Part shown: positions 32,660-43,439 of the stretch, one piece after another
How positions within the stretch are numbered: position 1 is the stretch's first letter
Layout of the letters: each line of letters opens with the position of its first letter
Source: Daphnia pulex
Taxonomy: Eukaryota > Arthropoda > Branchiopoda > Diplostraca > Daphniidae
DNA: 64,000 bases
Assembly: GCF_021134715.1 (NCBI RefSeq)
Contig: NC_060019.1
Location: 6,138,001 to 6,202,000 of the forward strand
Direction of reading: 5' to 3'
Program-made: the position numbers and the translations under genes
Notes under the pieces: generated by a model
What the model saw: only the letters and a program-made list of their open reading frames with translations
Databases searched by the model: none
Told to the model about the DNA's origin: nothing

Positions 32660-33015
32660 GTAAGTCAACATAGCACAGTGTGCATTTAAGAAAAAATAAA
32701 ATAGACTTTAGTTTAGCCCATCCACTGGACGCGCAAAATGTTCTATATTATAGTCACCATAAACTTCCCATTCGCAAGCACTCCAATTGTGGTATTCCAG
32801 TGCCTTAATGTAAACACAAACCAACACTTTTGAAATATTTTATTTGATCTTGGTTATGTAGCAAAATATGATACACATTTCACTAAGAACAGTCTAATTT
32901 ATCTTTTTTAATAAAAAAAGGAAAAATATCGTTTCAACGCAGTAATTAATGGTAGAAAACGATCAGTAGTAATCGTAAATTCCAAACACGACGTTCGAAA
33001 CATGTAAAAGACAAA
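32660..33015. other. Unassigned stretch
   Basis: AT-rich with no frame or repeat that I can interpret. Confidence 0.3.
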
Positions 33016-34603
33016 CTAATCACGTTTAAAATGTGCACGTAATTGATTCACTTGTTGGACCGAGAACCCCATTTGTCGAATATTCGATGCTTTAGCGTTG
33101 CTCACACATAGAATGTCCATAACTGCAAATGTGAAGCATTCGGGAACTAAAACATCATGAATGTATTTGTTTGTTGCTTTTTCTCCGGTGAAGATGCTGC
33201 TAATTTCGAAGTAAAGCACAGTTTGTCCGTAGTAACCTTTATGCAATTCATCGAAATAGCCAATAATACCAATTACGGTATCATAGACATCGCGAGTAAT
33301 GGAGTGATCAAATTATTTTCCAAAATTTGCAAGATGCACGAGGCACTCAATAGATTTGACTCTTTGCATTACATTTTGTAGAAAGATTTTTTTTTCAAAT
33401 TTGTCACAATCCACAAATTCAACTTCTTTCTCTGTCTCAGCAACTAATTTCACAAGTTTCTTGTTGCATTTCGTGAGATACTGATCTAGGTTATCAGATA
33501 CTTTATCAAAAGATGGGTATTTCCCGTCAACAATCAACAACATCAAATAAATTATCATCACTTTTTTTACCAGGCATTGACGATACCATCACAGTAGGTT
33601 CAGCACAATATGTTGTGGTGTTTCAACTGGTTGCATATTTAGACAATCATTGGGATATATTATTTGTGAATTGTTTTCTTTAATGTAACGCTGCATTTCG
33701 GATTCCGACCCAATTGAAATGTCCGTAACGTTTTCGAGAATAAAAAAATTTGTTGTTGTTGCGGTTGTTGCAAGAGAGGGACTTAATGATTTGGACAACG
33801 GTGATCGTTTCCTATCTGAACTAAATGGACTTTTCCTTTCAGTCTGGGAAGGACTCAAATAAAATCAAAAGAGCTGGTTGTTGATGGCGATTGTCTTCTT
33901 CATATCCGTGACCAGCAAATTTAGACAGAGAACGACTGGAACGGCAGGGTTACGGTACGGTAGTACCTGCCCTCTTGTTTACGGTATGTACTTAAGAGCC
34001 ATCTATCCCCCCCTAGCAATTTCCCTGGTGTCATAATTGTGTATTTGTAAAAAGGGGTGTGTCGTTAAAAGGGCGGAAGGTGACGAGTTCGGAAAAGGGA
34101 CGTCATTCCGGGACTCGAAGCTGGACGCTGACGACATATACAAGTCAAGTGACGTGTGAAATACAGAGTGTTGAAACCCAACTCTCCGTGTATTTAATAA
34201 TCAAGGGGAGAAGGTAGCAGATGGGCTTATTGGAAGGTGCGCCCTAACAGCAGCTATCCTGTTATCTCATTTGCGTTTGCGAACGAATCAAATCGTTGCG
34301 AGATGGACTCCTTGACAAACGACGTCTTTTTTTTATTTTTGGATTCAATGCTTTTTTATGGAGAACGACTGGAACGGTAGCTATATCCTGTCTTCTCATT
34401 CGCGTTGGAGAAACAATCGAATCGTTGCCAGATGGGCTCCTTTCTCCTTGCATGGAAAGATGGAACATCGGAGAACGACTCTGACTGTAATCATTCTTTC
34501 TTGTGATTTGCGTTGGAGAATGACTTGAATCGTTGCAAACGGTGCTCGTTGAGGGAGATGGACTTTCTTCATTAACGACCGCAGGAGAAAGAGCAGAAGA
34601 CAA
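33016..34603 (-). pseudogene. Unrecognised minus-strand gene remnant, interrupted by LTR-like sequence
   Basis: The N-terminal part (34603-34262) is low-complexity with a repeated S-P-S-x-N-D-S-I phrase. After an interruption, 33858-33589 continues in the same style (MSPSQTERKSPFSSDRKRSP), then DISIGSESEMQRYIKEN. The C-terminal part (33540-33016) reads KYPSFDKVSDNLDQYLTK, then KKIFLQNVMQRVKSIECLVH, YYGQTVLYFEISSIFTGEK and FTFAVMDILCVSNAKASNIR, ending at a stop. Frame shifts occur near 33580 and 33310. I recall similar C-terminal blocks from repeated arthropod proteins but cannot name the family. Confidence 0.4.
33949..34213 (+). repeat. Possible solo LTR (copia-like)
   Basis: The segment ends with aacccaactctccgtgtattt, then aataatcaagg and ggtagcagatgg, resembling the end of a copia-type LTR followed by an initiator-tRNA-like primer site. 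It interrupts the minus-strand remnant around it. No partner LTR or internal region is present, and the left boundary is a guess. Confidence 0.3.
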
Positions 34604-36193
34604 TCTACATCCGTATTTGTTTACCCCATGTTGTAATATCTACCGCTAAATGGCCACTCATCCTCCAACCCCATTTAGAGACCAGCCATCCCAGACTAAG
34701 TAATACAAATACACAGACACACTCAGTCACTCAGACAGTCGAGACTACAACACCCCATCCAATGGCATTTCCTCAAAACTAAAAATAGACAAAATGATGA
34801 GATGTTTATTAATTCTGTATTAAAATACATTAAAATTCGTTTTCCCTTTGAGTGAACATCCTTTCTCTTGCAATATTCCTATTACAATCCCTGCATGTAA
34901 CTGTCGTTACTTGAAAATTAGGATCAGGCGTTCCAACAATGCCGTTTTGCATTGGAATGATGTACACAATTTTTGGAAATATTCCCTAAACATCAACACA
35001 ACTGTTAAAAGATGTTATAGTTAAAAATTGCATAAAAAATGTCAACTACTTTAAGTGATTTTTCATCGGCACGCTGCTCATCACATGCTTCAAAACTTTT
35101 CCACTTTTCATGCTTTTCATAGTATCCTCCACAGGTTGCCAGGCCTTTAAAAATCAATTTAAAACCAATTTTCCCCATATTACCATTTAAAACAATATTT
35201 TTAACATACATACTTCTCTATTTCACTGCACAACTCAGCACTGCCCTAGTCTCGGTAGTATTTGATGTTCCTAATGCCCTAGGAGAGGCTTGACAGTTCT
35301 TCAAGTTGTTCTTCGTCTGGGCATTTGTCTTTGGGATGCCATATTTCTTTCAAGCAGCAGAAATAATGTTCAGTCAGCTTATGTAGACTATCCTTACTTT
35401 TTTTGGCTCGTTCTGCCACACCACTGTTCCCTGCAGCAAAACAACATATCAAGCTATAATATTTTGATGGGACGGATTCATCTAATATGGCTTACATTTT
35501 TTGTATTTTAAGAAGCTCGTGGCCAACCCGTTCAGTCACTGATGGAAATCTTGGCAAGACAACTGTTACACTTAAAAAAGTACCATTTTTAGATTCAACA
35601 GTTTGAAAAGTACCCCTTCTGGCTTCTAACAGCCGGTTTTGCTCAAGTAACTAAGCTTGTAATCTTCGAATTAGAGCTAAACAAAATTATTGAAATGTAA
35701 TATACAATTTATTATGATTAACTATTCACATTTACCATCTTTAGCCAGCTCACTTGGTCGCTCCATCTCAAAACAGGAAACAAACTTCAAATACAAATAT
35801 TCTATGCGAATTCAACGTAAAATTTGCCAGGTTCAAAGCAAACACACCATACCTCAATAAAACTTGGTTTTCAACACGGAATCAGGGGGGGGGGGAGGTT
35901 CCAATGGTTAGCGCTTGATGGGCAGTAGCAGGGGCGTACGATTTCACCATGACTGAAACTTGTCAAAAAACACAGCATGCCAAAGATTGCACTTGTGGTG
36001 TTTATAATGCAATGCCAACTTTGATTCACAGGATTGTATAAGTATACAAAATTGGTATACCCATATACATTGCCTGCTCTCACCCAAGTGGATTTATTGT
36101 TTCGTCTTATGCTTTGGTAAGTATTCATGTCATTTTCCTCAGGACTACCAATGAAGTAACACTAATTAACAACGTTGTCGTAGATGGACTGTA
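34604..36193. other. Unassigned remnants
   Basis: Minus-strand pieces at about 34990-34850 (PKIVYIIPMQNGIVGTPDP), 35211-35005 (KGLATCGGYYEKHEKWKSF) and 35400-35290 (LTEHYFCCLKEIWHPKDKCP) look coding but are separated by stops. Their type is unknown. A run of about 11 G lies at 35886-35897. At 35956-36120 plus-strand frames (MTETCQKTQHAKDCTCGVYN) approach the inverted-repeat element at 36194. Confidence 0.3.
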
Positions 36194-37447
36194 TCCCAGG
36201 TAGCACACAGAGCTGTTACAGACTCCTGTAACCGATCTGTTTCACATACTTGTGAAACAGATCCGTATCAGGCTTGTTACATCTCTGTTTTACAGGAAAT
36301 TTGTCTGGAATTTCTCTGTTTTACAGGATTTGGTTAAAGTTTGTTTCACAGATCTGGAACAGATCTGTAATCTTTCTGTAATACATAAATCTGGTTTTTA
36401 ACTGTACTACAGACCTGTTACAGATCTGTTTTTTACTTGAGAAAATTGTTTCTGATTTAGCTATGTTTCCCATGTTTGTCACTTGTCTGTTTTTACTCTG
36501 TAGAAAGACATTCTGTTTTTCTTCTGTATTACAGGTATGTCACATGCATGTTTTTACTCTGTATTACCAAGTACAATATGTTTCTGTTCTGTGTCTGTAC
36601 TCCAGGTCTGGTACGGGTCTGTATTTCCCTTGTAAGACATACGTCAGTAATAATCTGTTCTGAGTCTGTACCCCAGGTATGGTACAGGTCTGTATTTTCT
36701 ATGTAAAACTTAGTTCAGTGATTATCTGTTCTGTGTTTGTGCCCCAGGTATGTACGGGTCTGTATTTCCCTTGTAACACCTATAAGTCAGTAATCATCTT
36801 ATCTGTGTCTGTATCCCAAGTATGGTACATGTTTGGATTCCCAATGGAAAACTGAATAAACGTTTTCTTATATGTGTAATATCACTGCAATACCATGCAG
36901 TAAGAAGTTACACTTTAATAGTCAATGCAGGGCTAATGGCTATGAGTTTAGTTCAGTAGGCCTACTCGAACAACAACAATAGTTGTTTATCCACCGGACG
37001 GAGAAGTATCACCTAAATAGGTATAATAAAGACTTGTAATTGGTGTGGGGCCAATCTTGGTCTTGTTACTATCGGAAGAGACCAGTGGTAGTCATATGTA
37101 GTAATCAGTTTCGTGAGAGAGACATGTCAGACTGTTTGTTGAATGTACAAGTGTAAAACTGTGAAATATAGATTATTATGAAATATATCTATTAACTAAT
37201 ATCGTATTACGGTGAAGTGGTTAGCGTACTGGCTTATGAACTCAGAGGTTAATGGTTCGGTACCAGGTGTAGGCAATTCTTTTTTTTCTTGAAAATCTGT
37301 TTTTGGTCTGTAAATGGTGATCCCGTTTTACGGATCTGTCACAGACCTGTATGACAGTCTGTAAAAGTGTTTCACTCCAAACAATTTACAGACTCCCAAA
37401 AACAGATCTGTAACAGACCTGAAACAGAGTCTGTGTGCTACCTGGGA
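36194..37447. mobile_element. 1.25 kb inverted-repeat element built from ctgt-acag repeats
   Basis: The element starts TCCCAGGTAGCACACAGA and its reversed right end starts with the same 18 bases. Both subterminal parts consist of a short, diverged repeat around ctgttacagatctgt, which is itself palindromic. It encodes no protein. It lies between coding-like segments: TTNEVTLINNVVVDG just before, and the frame starting LNLESYNIDSNDIHFMF just after. No clear target duplication is visible. It includes a tRNA-like unit at 37204-37275. Confidence 0.75.
37204..37275 (+). other. tRNA-like Pol III unit inside the inverted-repeat element
   Basis: An A-box-like ggtgaagtggttagcg lies at 37211-37226 and a B box ggttcggtacc at 37254-37264, followed by a run of T at about 37280, a Pol III terminator. 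A proper cloverleaf does not form: the anticodon stem has a mismatch (ctggc against ctcag). It is a tRNA-derived sequence rather than a working tRNA gene. Confidence 0.55.
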
Positions 37448-38055
37448 TGTTGAATCTGGAATCGTATAACATCGATTCGAACGACATACACTTCATGTTT
37501 GCTGGTCTGGAACTAACTAAAACTGGGGTTATTCCGTCAAGGGCCATCGTGTCTGCTCAGCTCCTGAAAGAAGCCATCATTGAAAAAATGCCCATCATCA
37601 ATGGCGCATCAGGTATTGTTTCCCTAAATGTAACATAATAATACATCCCTAACATTTTAATCACTGTGTAGGTGTCAGCGGTATTCTTGCGCAATTCAAG
37701 CTTGCTTATTACGAAAGGAAAAATCACAGTGGGAAATTGCCTGGTAGAGCAAACATGCGAGACGAAATTAAAAATAAATCCTTCCATACTTTAAATTCTC
37801 TCTACAAGACAACATGTTTTCCAAGAGATCCCGAACATTGCACTTCAATGCAATACTGCATTGAAGAAAAATTTGGCCATGTGTAATTGGAAATTAGAGT
37901 GGAATACAGAAACAATTTGTTGACCGATGAAATTCTTGTCTACATTCTTAATCAAATCCAACATTCGCTTCCTAGCCTAAGACCCCACTTCCAAAACGAC
38001 CCACCAGTCAAAAAAAACGCAAAACGGATACGACGCGAGGGGAAGGAAATTCAAA
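37448..38055 (+). pseudogene. Unrecognised gene remnant after the inverted-repeat element
   Basis: The first exon reads LNLESYNIDSNDIHFMFAGL and SAQLLKEAIIEKMPIINGAS, with a gt near 37612. An ag near 37670 resumes with GVSGILAQFKLAYYERKNHS and ends with a stop near 37886; the same frame continues as RVEYRNNLLTDEILVYILNQ. One stop only breaks the second part. No domain was recognised. The repeat element may have inserted into its preceding exon. Confidence 0.35.
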
Positions 38056-38062
38056 TAAATTG

Positions 38063-38330
38063 GGGATGTGGGGTGTAGTGGACTAGAGCGTCAACACTTT
38101 GGAAAAAGGCAATGAGGCTCTGGTTTCGAACCCCAGCTGAACCCGTCATAAAACTGTAAGTAGCGCCCTTGAGGCAGCATGCATAACACAGGATTCTTGA
38201 TTGCTTTCAAGGATATGACGTTAAATATACTGTGGTGTGTTCAATCACATCTAAATTGGAAACTGAAGGCGCTTTGAGCATATAATGGAAAGGCGCCATA
38301 TAAATACGTACATTATTATTATTATTAAAT
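38063..38330 (+). mobile_element. tRNA-derived SINE
   Basis: The head contains an A-box-like gtgtagtggactagagcg (38072-38089) and a B box ggtttcgaacccc at about 38121. The body follows, and the end reads aaaggcgccatataaatacg followed by a tail of att repeats to about 38328. The tail ggcgc-atataaat plus att repeats resembles the 3' end shared by V-type and L2-mobilised SINEs of many animals; that relationship is from memory. Target duplications are not obvious. Confidence 0.75.
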
Positions 38331-38576
38331 AACGCATACGTGCGTCTCTGCAAAAGACCGGAGACCAGACACTTTTTTCGGTTGTGTGAATGCAACCAGA
38401 CCGGACGGAGTGGAATCTCCATACCACTCACTTCCTGCTGTAAAAAATTTGAAAAGGTAACCCGCAACTTACCAACACGGATCATGTTATCAGCAATTGA
38501 CATGCCTAATCAAAATTATAACCCTCCAATTCTTCCTTCCGATCTGAAAGATCTCAACTTCTCCTGCTAGAAAAAA

Positions 38577-38870
38577 ATTAAAAAATTAAAAATTTAATCA
38601 AAAGCTGTCACCAACGAACAACAGTCGTCACACAAGTCCACCTCAGCAAGTCGTCACACATATAAAGAAAAAAAAACAGATAAAAAGAAAAAAACGCAGC
38701 CACCACGGCCAAAGTCTACCAGAAGCACCTCACTATTATCCATTTCACTCCAATAGCACCGAAAGCCGTATCACGAATTAACTTTAATTCAATCCAGCGT
38801 CCAGCCAAGCGGCACTCCTCGGAAAATCTGGCACCAAAACAACAACAGAACGAAGATAATCAGGCGAGGG
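38577..38870 (+). repeat. Dispersed repeat, copy A
   Basis: Shares caccaacgaacaacagtc, tccacctcagc and aagccgtatcac with following caatccag, in the same order, with the segment at 40040-40450. The copies are diverged and in the same orientation. Confidence 0.45.
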
Positions 38871-39829
38871 GCCGCAACAAAATAAAAAAAGGGAAAAAAA
38901 AATTTTTGGTGGTAAAACGGATTGCCATAAGTGGGCGAGGGAAGAAGAAAAGGGGTGTCACCAGTTTGTCTAGAAGGGGAAATTTACATTATACATTTAT
39001 ATAACATTACAGAAAAATTTCGTTTGAATTTTGAGTTTTGTCCCATTTCTTCAGCTAAACTCCGTTTTATATTGTCTTAAGACCTGCAATTTTCCTATCT
39101 CGTTTTAATTCGTATGCAAGCAGGCGATCCATTCTATAAAACCAGGTTTTAATTTTTGAAGCATATTAGAGAGTAATTATGTTAGTACGTTTTCTGGAGA
39201 TCTGCCAACTCTTCCATGTTCTTATCGTGCTTTTTTCTCAAAATGTCGTAGCGAGTGGAAACACTCTTCAATTTCTAAAGTAAATTAAATTTAAATCTAA
39301 CAAGCATTTTTTTCTTATTTGCCTTAGTAAAGTCCTGACTAGTAGAAGGGAGCGTATTAACGTGATTTGATTTCACGGGCGCAAAAGTGGACTCACGCTA
39401 GTTTTATATAGATAAATTAGTTACTTTCTTATAGCATTTTCAGATAATATTACTTTTTCAGAAATAGAAGTAATTGTGGTTAAAAACGGAGTTTGGTCTT
39501 ACGGAAATCTGCATCCAGATCTGTTCTTCTGAAGAAACCGTCCTTATTTTTAAATACCACGTCATCGGCTTGCTCAACTGTTTTTTTTTAACGGTTTTGA
39601 CAATAAATTTCATCATTTTATTCTTCTCTTCTCTTCCTTTCACATTCCAGTGATAAAAATCCATCCATACGACATCCCCTAAATAGAAATAAAAAATTAA
39701 CTTAAAGTAATAATTTATATAACTAGTCGACCAACAGGATGTTAAAGTGTTTTAAATTTTCGATACAGTATATCCGTTTATCCATTGCTAAAATCCTTAG
39801 GGCGATTCGCCTCACACATTTCAAACATT
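38871..39829. other. Unassigned stretch
   Basis: A 68-codon minus frame at 39664-39458 has no recognised domain. The rest is AT-rich. Confidence 0.3.
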
Positions 39830-40014
39830 TTCAGTTGGATTGAAGTTGTCCAATATTTCACTTGCGAATTTTTCGGAAAAATTCTCTATTGAAAATTCAG
39901 TAAGAGTTCCTTGATACTCATTAGAGAGATTTTGAAATGCTGCTCGGAATTGTGAAGTTACTGCATCTTTGCTGTCCGCGATTTTGTTGAACCAAAGTGT
40001 CTGGAAAAGACTGA
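39830..40014 (-). CDS. Candidate isolated last exon
   Basis: On the minus strand an ag-preceded frame reads TLWFNKIADSKDAVTSQFRA, NLSNEYQGTLTEFSIENFSE and ILDNFNPTENV before a stop. It has coding character and a good acceptor (ctttccag). It lies between the two dispersed repeat copies. The family is not recognised and no partner exon was identified. Confidence 0.25.
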
Positions 40015-40039
40015 TTTCAATTATCTTTTATTGGCTCCT

Positions 40040-40450
40040 GTAGGAATTAAAAAAAAATAAAATTTAAATTAAAAGCAGTCAGTACTTAAACTACCACTAC
40101 CACAATAAACCAACACCAACGAACAGTACTCAACAAAATCCCAACATCAAAAACAAATAAAAAAAATCAGTCCACCTCAGCCCAGCCTACCAGTCACCGC
40201 ACAAATCAAGAACCAATTTCAACAATAGCCACAACAAATATCCAATAAACCAAATATTTCAGTGTCCAGTAAACCAACTCACAGGATAAATAATCAGTAA
40301 ATCCACGCACGCGTCTTATCTTCTCGGGGGCGATCACGCGGCTGAAGTAGACACACTGAACAAACGCATATCACAAAATTGCAACTTACTTACTCAGAAG
40401 CCGTATCACTAAAATCCTCTCTCCTCAATCCAGGCTCGTTTTCATCGCAC
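40040..40450 (+). repeat. Dispersed repeat, copy B
   Basis: Diverged partner of 38577-38870, including caccaacgaacagtac, gtccacctcagccc and gaagccgtatcac with tcaatccag. Confidence 0.45.
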
Positions 40451-41187
40451 TGTTTTCATTTAGATACGTGAAATAAACATAGAAAATGATCCTTTTCCTG
40501 TAACATCAATTGCATCAAGTGTACAAAGGAAGCGAAATGTAAGATTATTTTTTAGTATCATTTTGCCATGAAAATGACTTCTCAAACCAATACTTTTTGA
40601 CTAAAGGTGCAAGAAAACGACGTCGACAGCAATTCTCATGATGTGGCTTATATTCCTCCTCTCACTCTTGATTGACCCTAGTGTTCAACTACAGCGGAAA
40701 CGTCGTGAAGTGAAGAAACCAATTAGGTATCGCACTGGTCCGTAATAGAAACTGTAAAGATGGAACTGTGAAGATTCGTGTTTAACTTTGTTACTACCTT
40801 ATCAAATTACTTATCATTTCAAATCACCTTTTAATCATGAATCAATCTAGTTCCTTATGTCCCTTAAATGTTGTTTTTTTTAAGCAAGTAAAATAATAAT
40901 ACCTTGTGCTCCAAAAGGTTCTAATGGAAAACTGCCATAAAAAAGAAATTTCAAATGCTTTAAAAAAAATTCAGTGTTACCGCTAGCAAACCAGCAGTTT
41001 GTAAGTTACAATAGCCTAGTCATTGAAATACAATGTCATATGACTGTGTAATTAATAATTATTTATTTATTCCACATTACATGAACATCACAAATTGGTT
41101 ACAATATAAGACAAACATTTTTATCTATTCCCTTTGACCACTAACAAAATGAATATGACGACATTAATACAGTATTGGAATGCCAGG
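40451..41187. other. Unassigned stretch
   Basis: AT-rich with no supported gene or element. Confidence 0.3.
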
Positions 41188-42234
41188 CTAATTGACGCAT
41201 GTGAAACCATCTGATACGATGTTGTTGAGCTTTAATTGCATTTCTTCAAGTAGTTTCTTGATAAATACATCGCTGCCGACTTTTCGCCACACTACTGAGA
41301 CTTCCCTCCATAAGGTGTGCTTCAAGGCGAAGAAATTGAGAATTGATACGGAGATGTCACCGCATAATAGACTCAACGTTTTATCCATTTTTCAACAGAT
41401 CTGCGGTTTTTGAACATTCATCAACTCAGAACATGTTATTTGTCAGAATTTACGACAAGGTAACAAATAATCAATGGTTTACCAATGTTTCTGTAGTCGC
41501 CAGCGGTTAAGGTGAAAAGGACATTGGTTTGATTAGTTTTATTCTCAAAGTGTGAAGAGTTATCCAAGGAATAATGTATTGTAATGATCGGCTCCCATGC
41601 TTCCCAGCACTACTGAGCGGCTCAAATGCTCACCATGTAGTGAGCAGTGGTGGGCAGAGGTTGTTGGAGGTTTGACAAATGTCAAATCCTCAACATTGTC
41701 TAAGCTGTTGATGGCTGTTGAACATTAAAATATTATCAACAGAATTTGTTTTCGTATGTATAGCCAGGAATGATGTATACCAGCTCTCAGTAGTACCTTT
41801 AGTTGAAGAAAATTTGCTGTTGCATCCCAGCAATAGAAGTAGTATTCATACAAGAAACTGACGAACTGTGCCTTGTTTGCCAATATGACTGGGAAAGATC
41901 TACTTTCTGCTGTTAAATTGGTATCAATGCTAGGTTCGGTAATTGTCTTACTGTTGTTGTCCGATGAAATGGAATGTGTCTCGTCAATGGAATTCGCCTT
42001 TGACACGTGTTTGAGGACATTTGGTATGTCATTGTACAACTCTTCTCGACACTTTTTGTCAATCGCAAATAAATTTTTTTCTTCTGAATCACCCATTTTC
42101 TGAGTTATTTTTTGCTTTTTGACGTTTGTTGGTGGTGGATAACCAGCATCCTCATAGTCTTTGCTTAAAATTCTCTTGACTATACCGATAGATGTGTTTC
42201 CTTTTCCTTTTGTGTACAAATGTAACAGTAACAT
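41188..42234 (-). CDS. Two hypothetical minus-strand open frames
   Basis: The frame 42234-41725 encodes 169 residues, starting MLLLHLYTKGKGNTSIGIVK, with a central Ser/Thr-rich acidic part and a hydrophobic end. The frame 41388-41188 encodes 66 residues ending GFTCVN. They are separated by stops, and neither shows a domain I know. The longer one is unusually clean for this region and could be a leader exon of a decayed element gene. Confidence 0.3.
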
Positions 42235-43439
42235 TTCATTAAATTTTGCAATATTACTCTTTTATTTAACCCACCAGGAACAAATATGGAAATATAAAGA
42301 CAAACCTCTTGCGTGAGATTTAGCATTTGTAAACAGTAAACCGCAGTCTGCTAGCCAAGACTTTAATTAATAAACCGTTTGAGTCCTGATTACTGGCTGC
42401 TGAGTGCTCACAAAGTGATTGATGCGTTCTAGTTTGATGGACTGATCGTTTGGGTTTGATCGGTGATCGTGTTGGGATTTCGTGCTCCCATTCATTTGGA
42501 TTATTTAATTATGTTGGTTTCTTTTTCACACACAGCCTTCGATTTAACTCTTTCCAGCGTATCTCAGGTATCTGTGGAATACCGATTTATATTATACATC
42601 GTGTAATTTCATCTGTCTCTCTCACTTGTCCTTCCCCCTCACTTGTCCTTGTATTAATCCCACACCCCCAGTCCCTAATTTTGTCACTGGCCTGCCTCAT
42701 CTCATATTGCTTCTTCTCTTATCTTTCCAGTCAAGCTTGTCCTATTCAGTTTCTTAATTTGTCTTTTGGTTATATAACTCAAACTGTAGGCAATATGTTT
42801 ACCTTTGAGGCCCGGTTATCCAACATTGTTTACCTTGTTGGCTATAAATTGCGAAGTATTCTTTCCAGATTTTTCAAAGCAGGAAGTGTGCGGTATTGAT
42901 TCCACCCCGTCCGGTCTGGTTGTAAGCATCAACTGAAAAAGGCTTGTTCCATTTTTTCGTTTCCGTTTTTATCAGCTCGGAGGAGCTCAGATCTATGGTG
43001 ATCTCCCTCCCTCTCCTTGAGCGAGTGGCAAGGCCAGTGTTTTCGTTCCGTTCTTGTGTCGTTGGCTTCTGCGGAAGTTAACCCGGAAACCTTCTGGTGG
43101 AGACCTTGAGGGGACTGAAATTTGGTCACTCTACTCATGCTCCGAGTTGGGTGGTGAGTGAACCGGAGATTGGTAGTTCTGACGCCGTGTTCGTCAGTTT
43201 GTTTGTCCTTCCCAGTGTCGAAGAGGATCGTATATTTTTGTCTCTCTCTCTCTCTCCTTCTTCTCTTTTATTACCCTCCTGTTTCTCTGGCATTTCTTGG
43301 GAGTTGAGGACCCTTCTTAATGGGTGATGATGATGACCCTTGTGGGAAAGAGACTGCTTGGGTCCCTCCCTCTATAGCCTTCAGCATCCCCACTCCATCT
43401 CAAAACCAATGTATCTCTTTCTCTTATAAAACCTGCCTA
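42235..43439. other. Unassigned stretch, perhaps the 5' region of the LINE
   Basis: A 149-codon plus frame at 42450-42899 is Ser/Phe-rich and probably not a protein. A ct microsatellite lies at about 43242-43256. The segment precedes the gag-like frame and may include its untranslated leader. Confidence 0.3.

Noticed and set aside
37204..37275. A functional tRNA gene
   Set aside because: A and B boxes are present, but the anticodon stem mismatches and no proper acceptor stem forms.
36200..37440. Regularly repeated short motifs resembling a CRISPR array
   Set aside because: Units are diverged, in both orientations and without unique spacers of constant length, within a eukaryotic inverted-repeat element.
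42450..42899. A 149-codon plus frame as a membrane protein
   Set aside because: Hydrophobicity comes from T-rich sequence; no start context, homology or splice signals.
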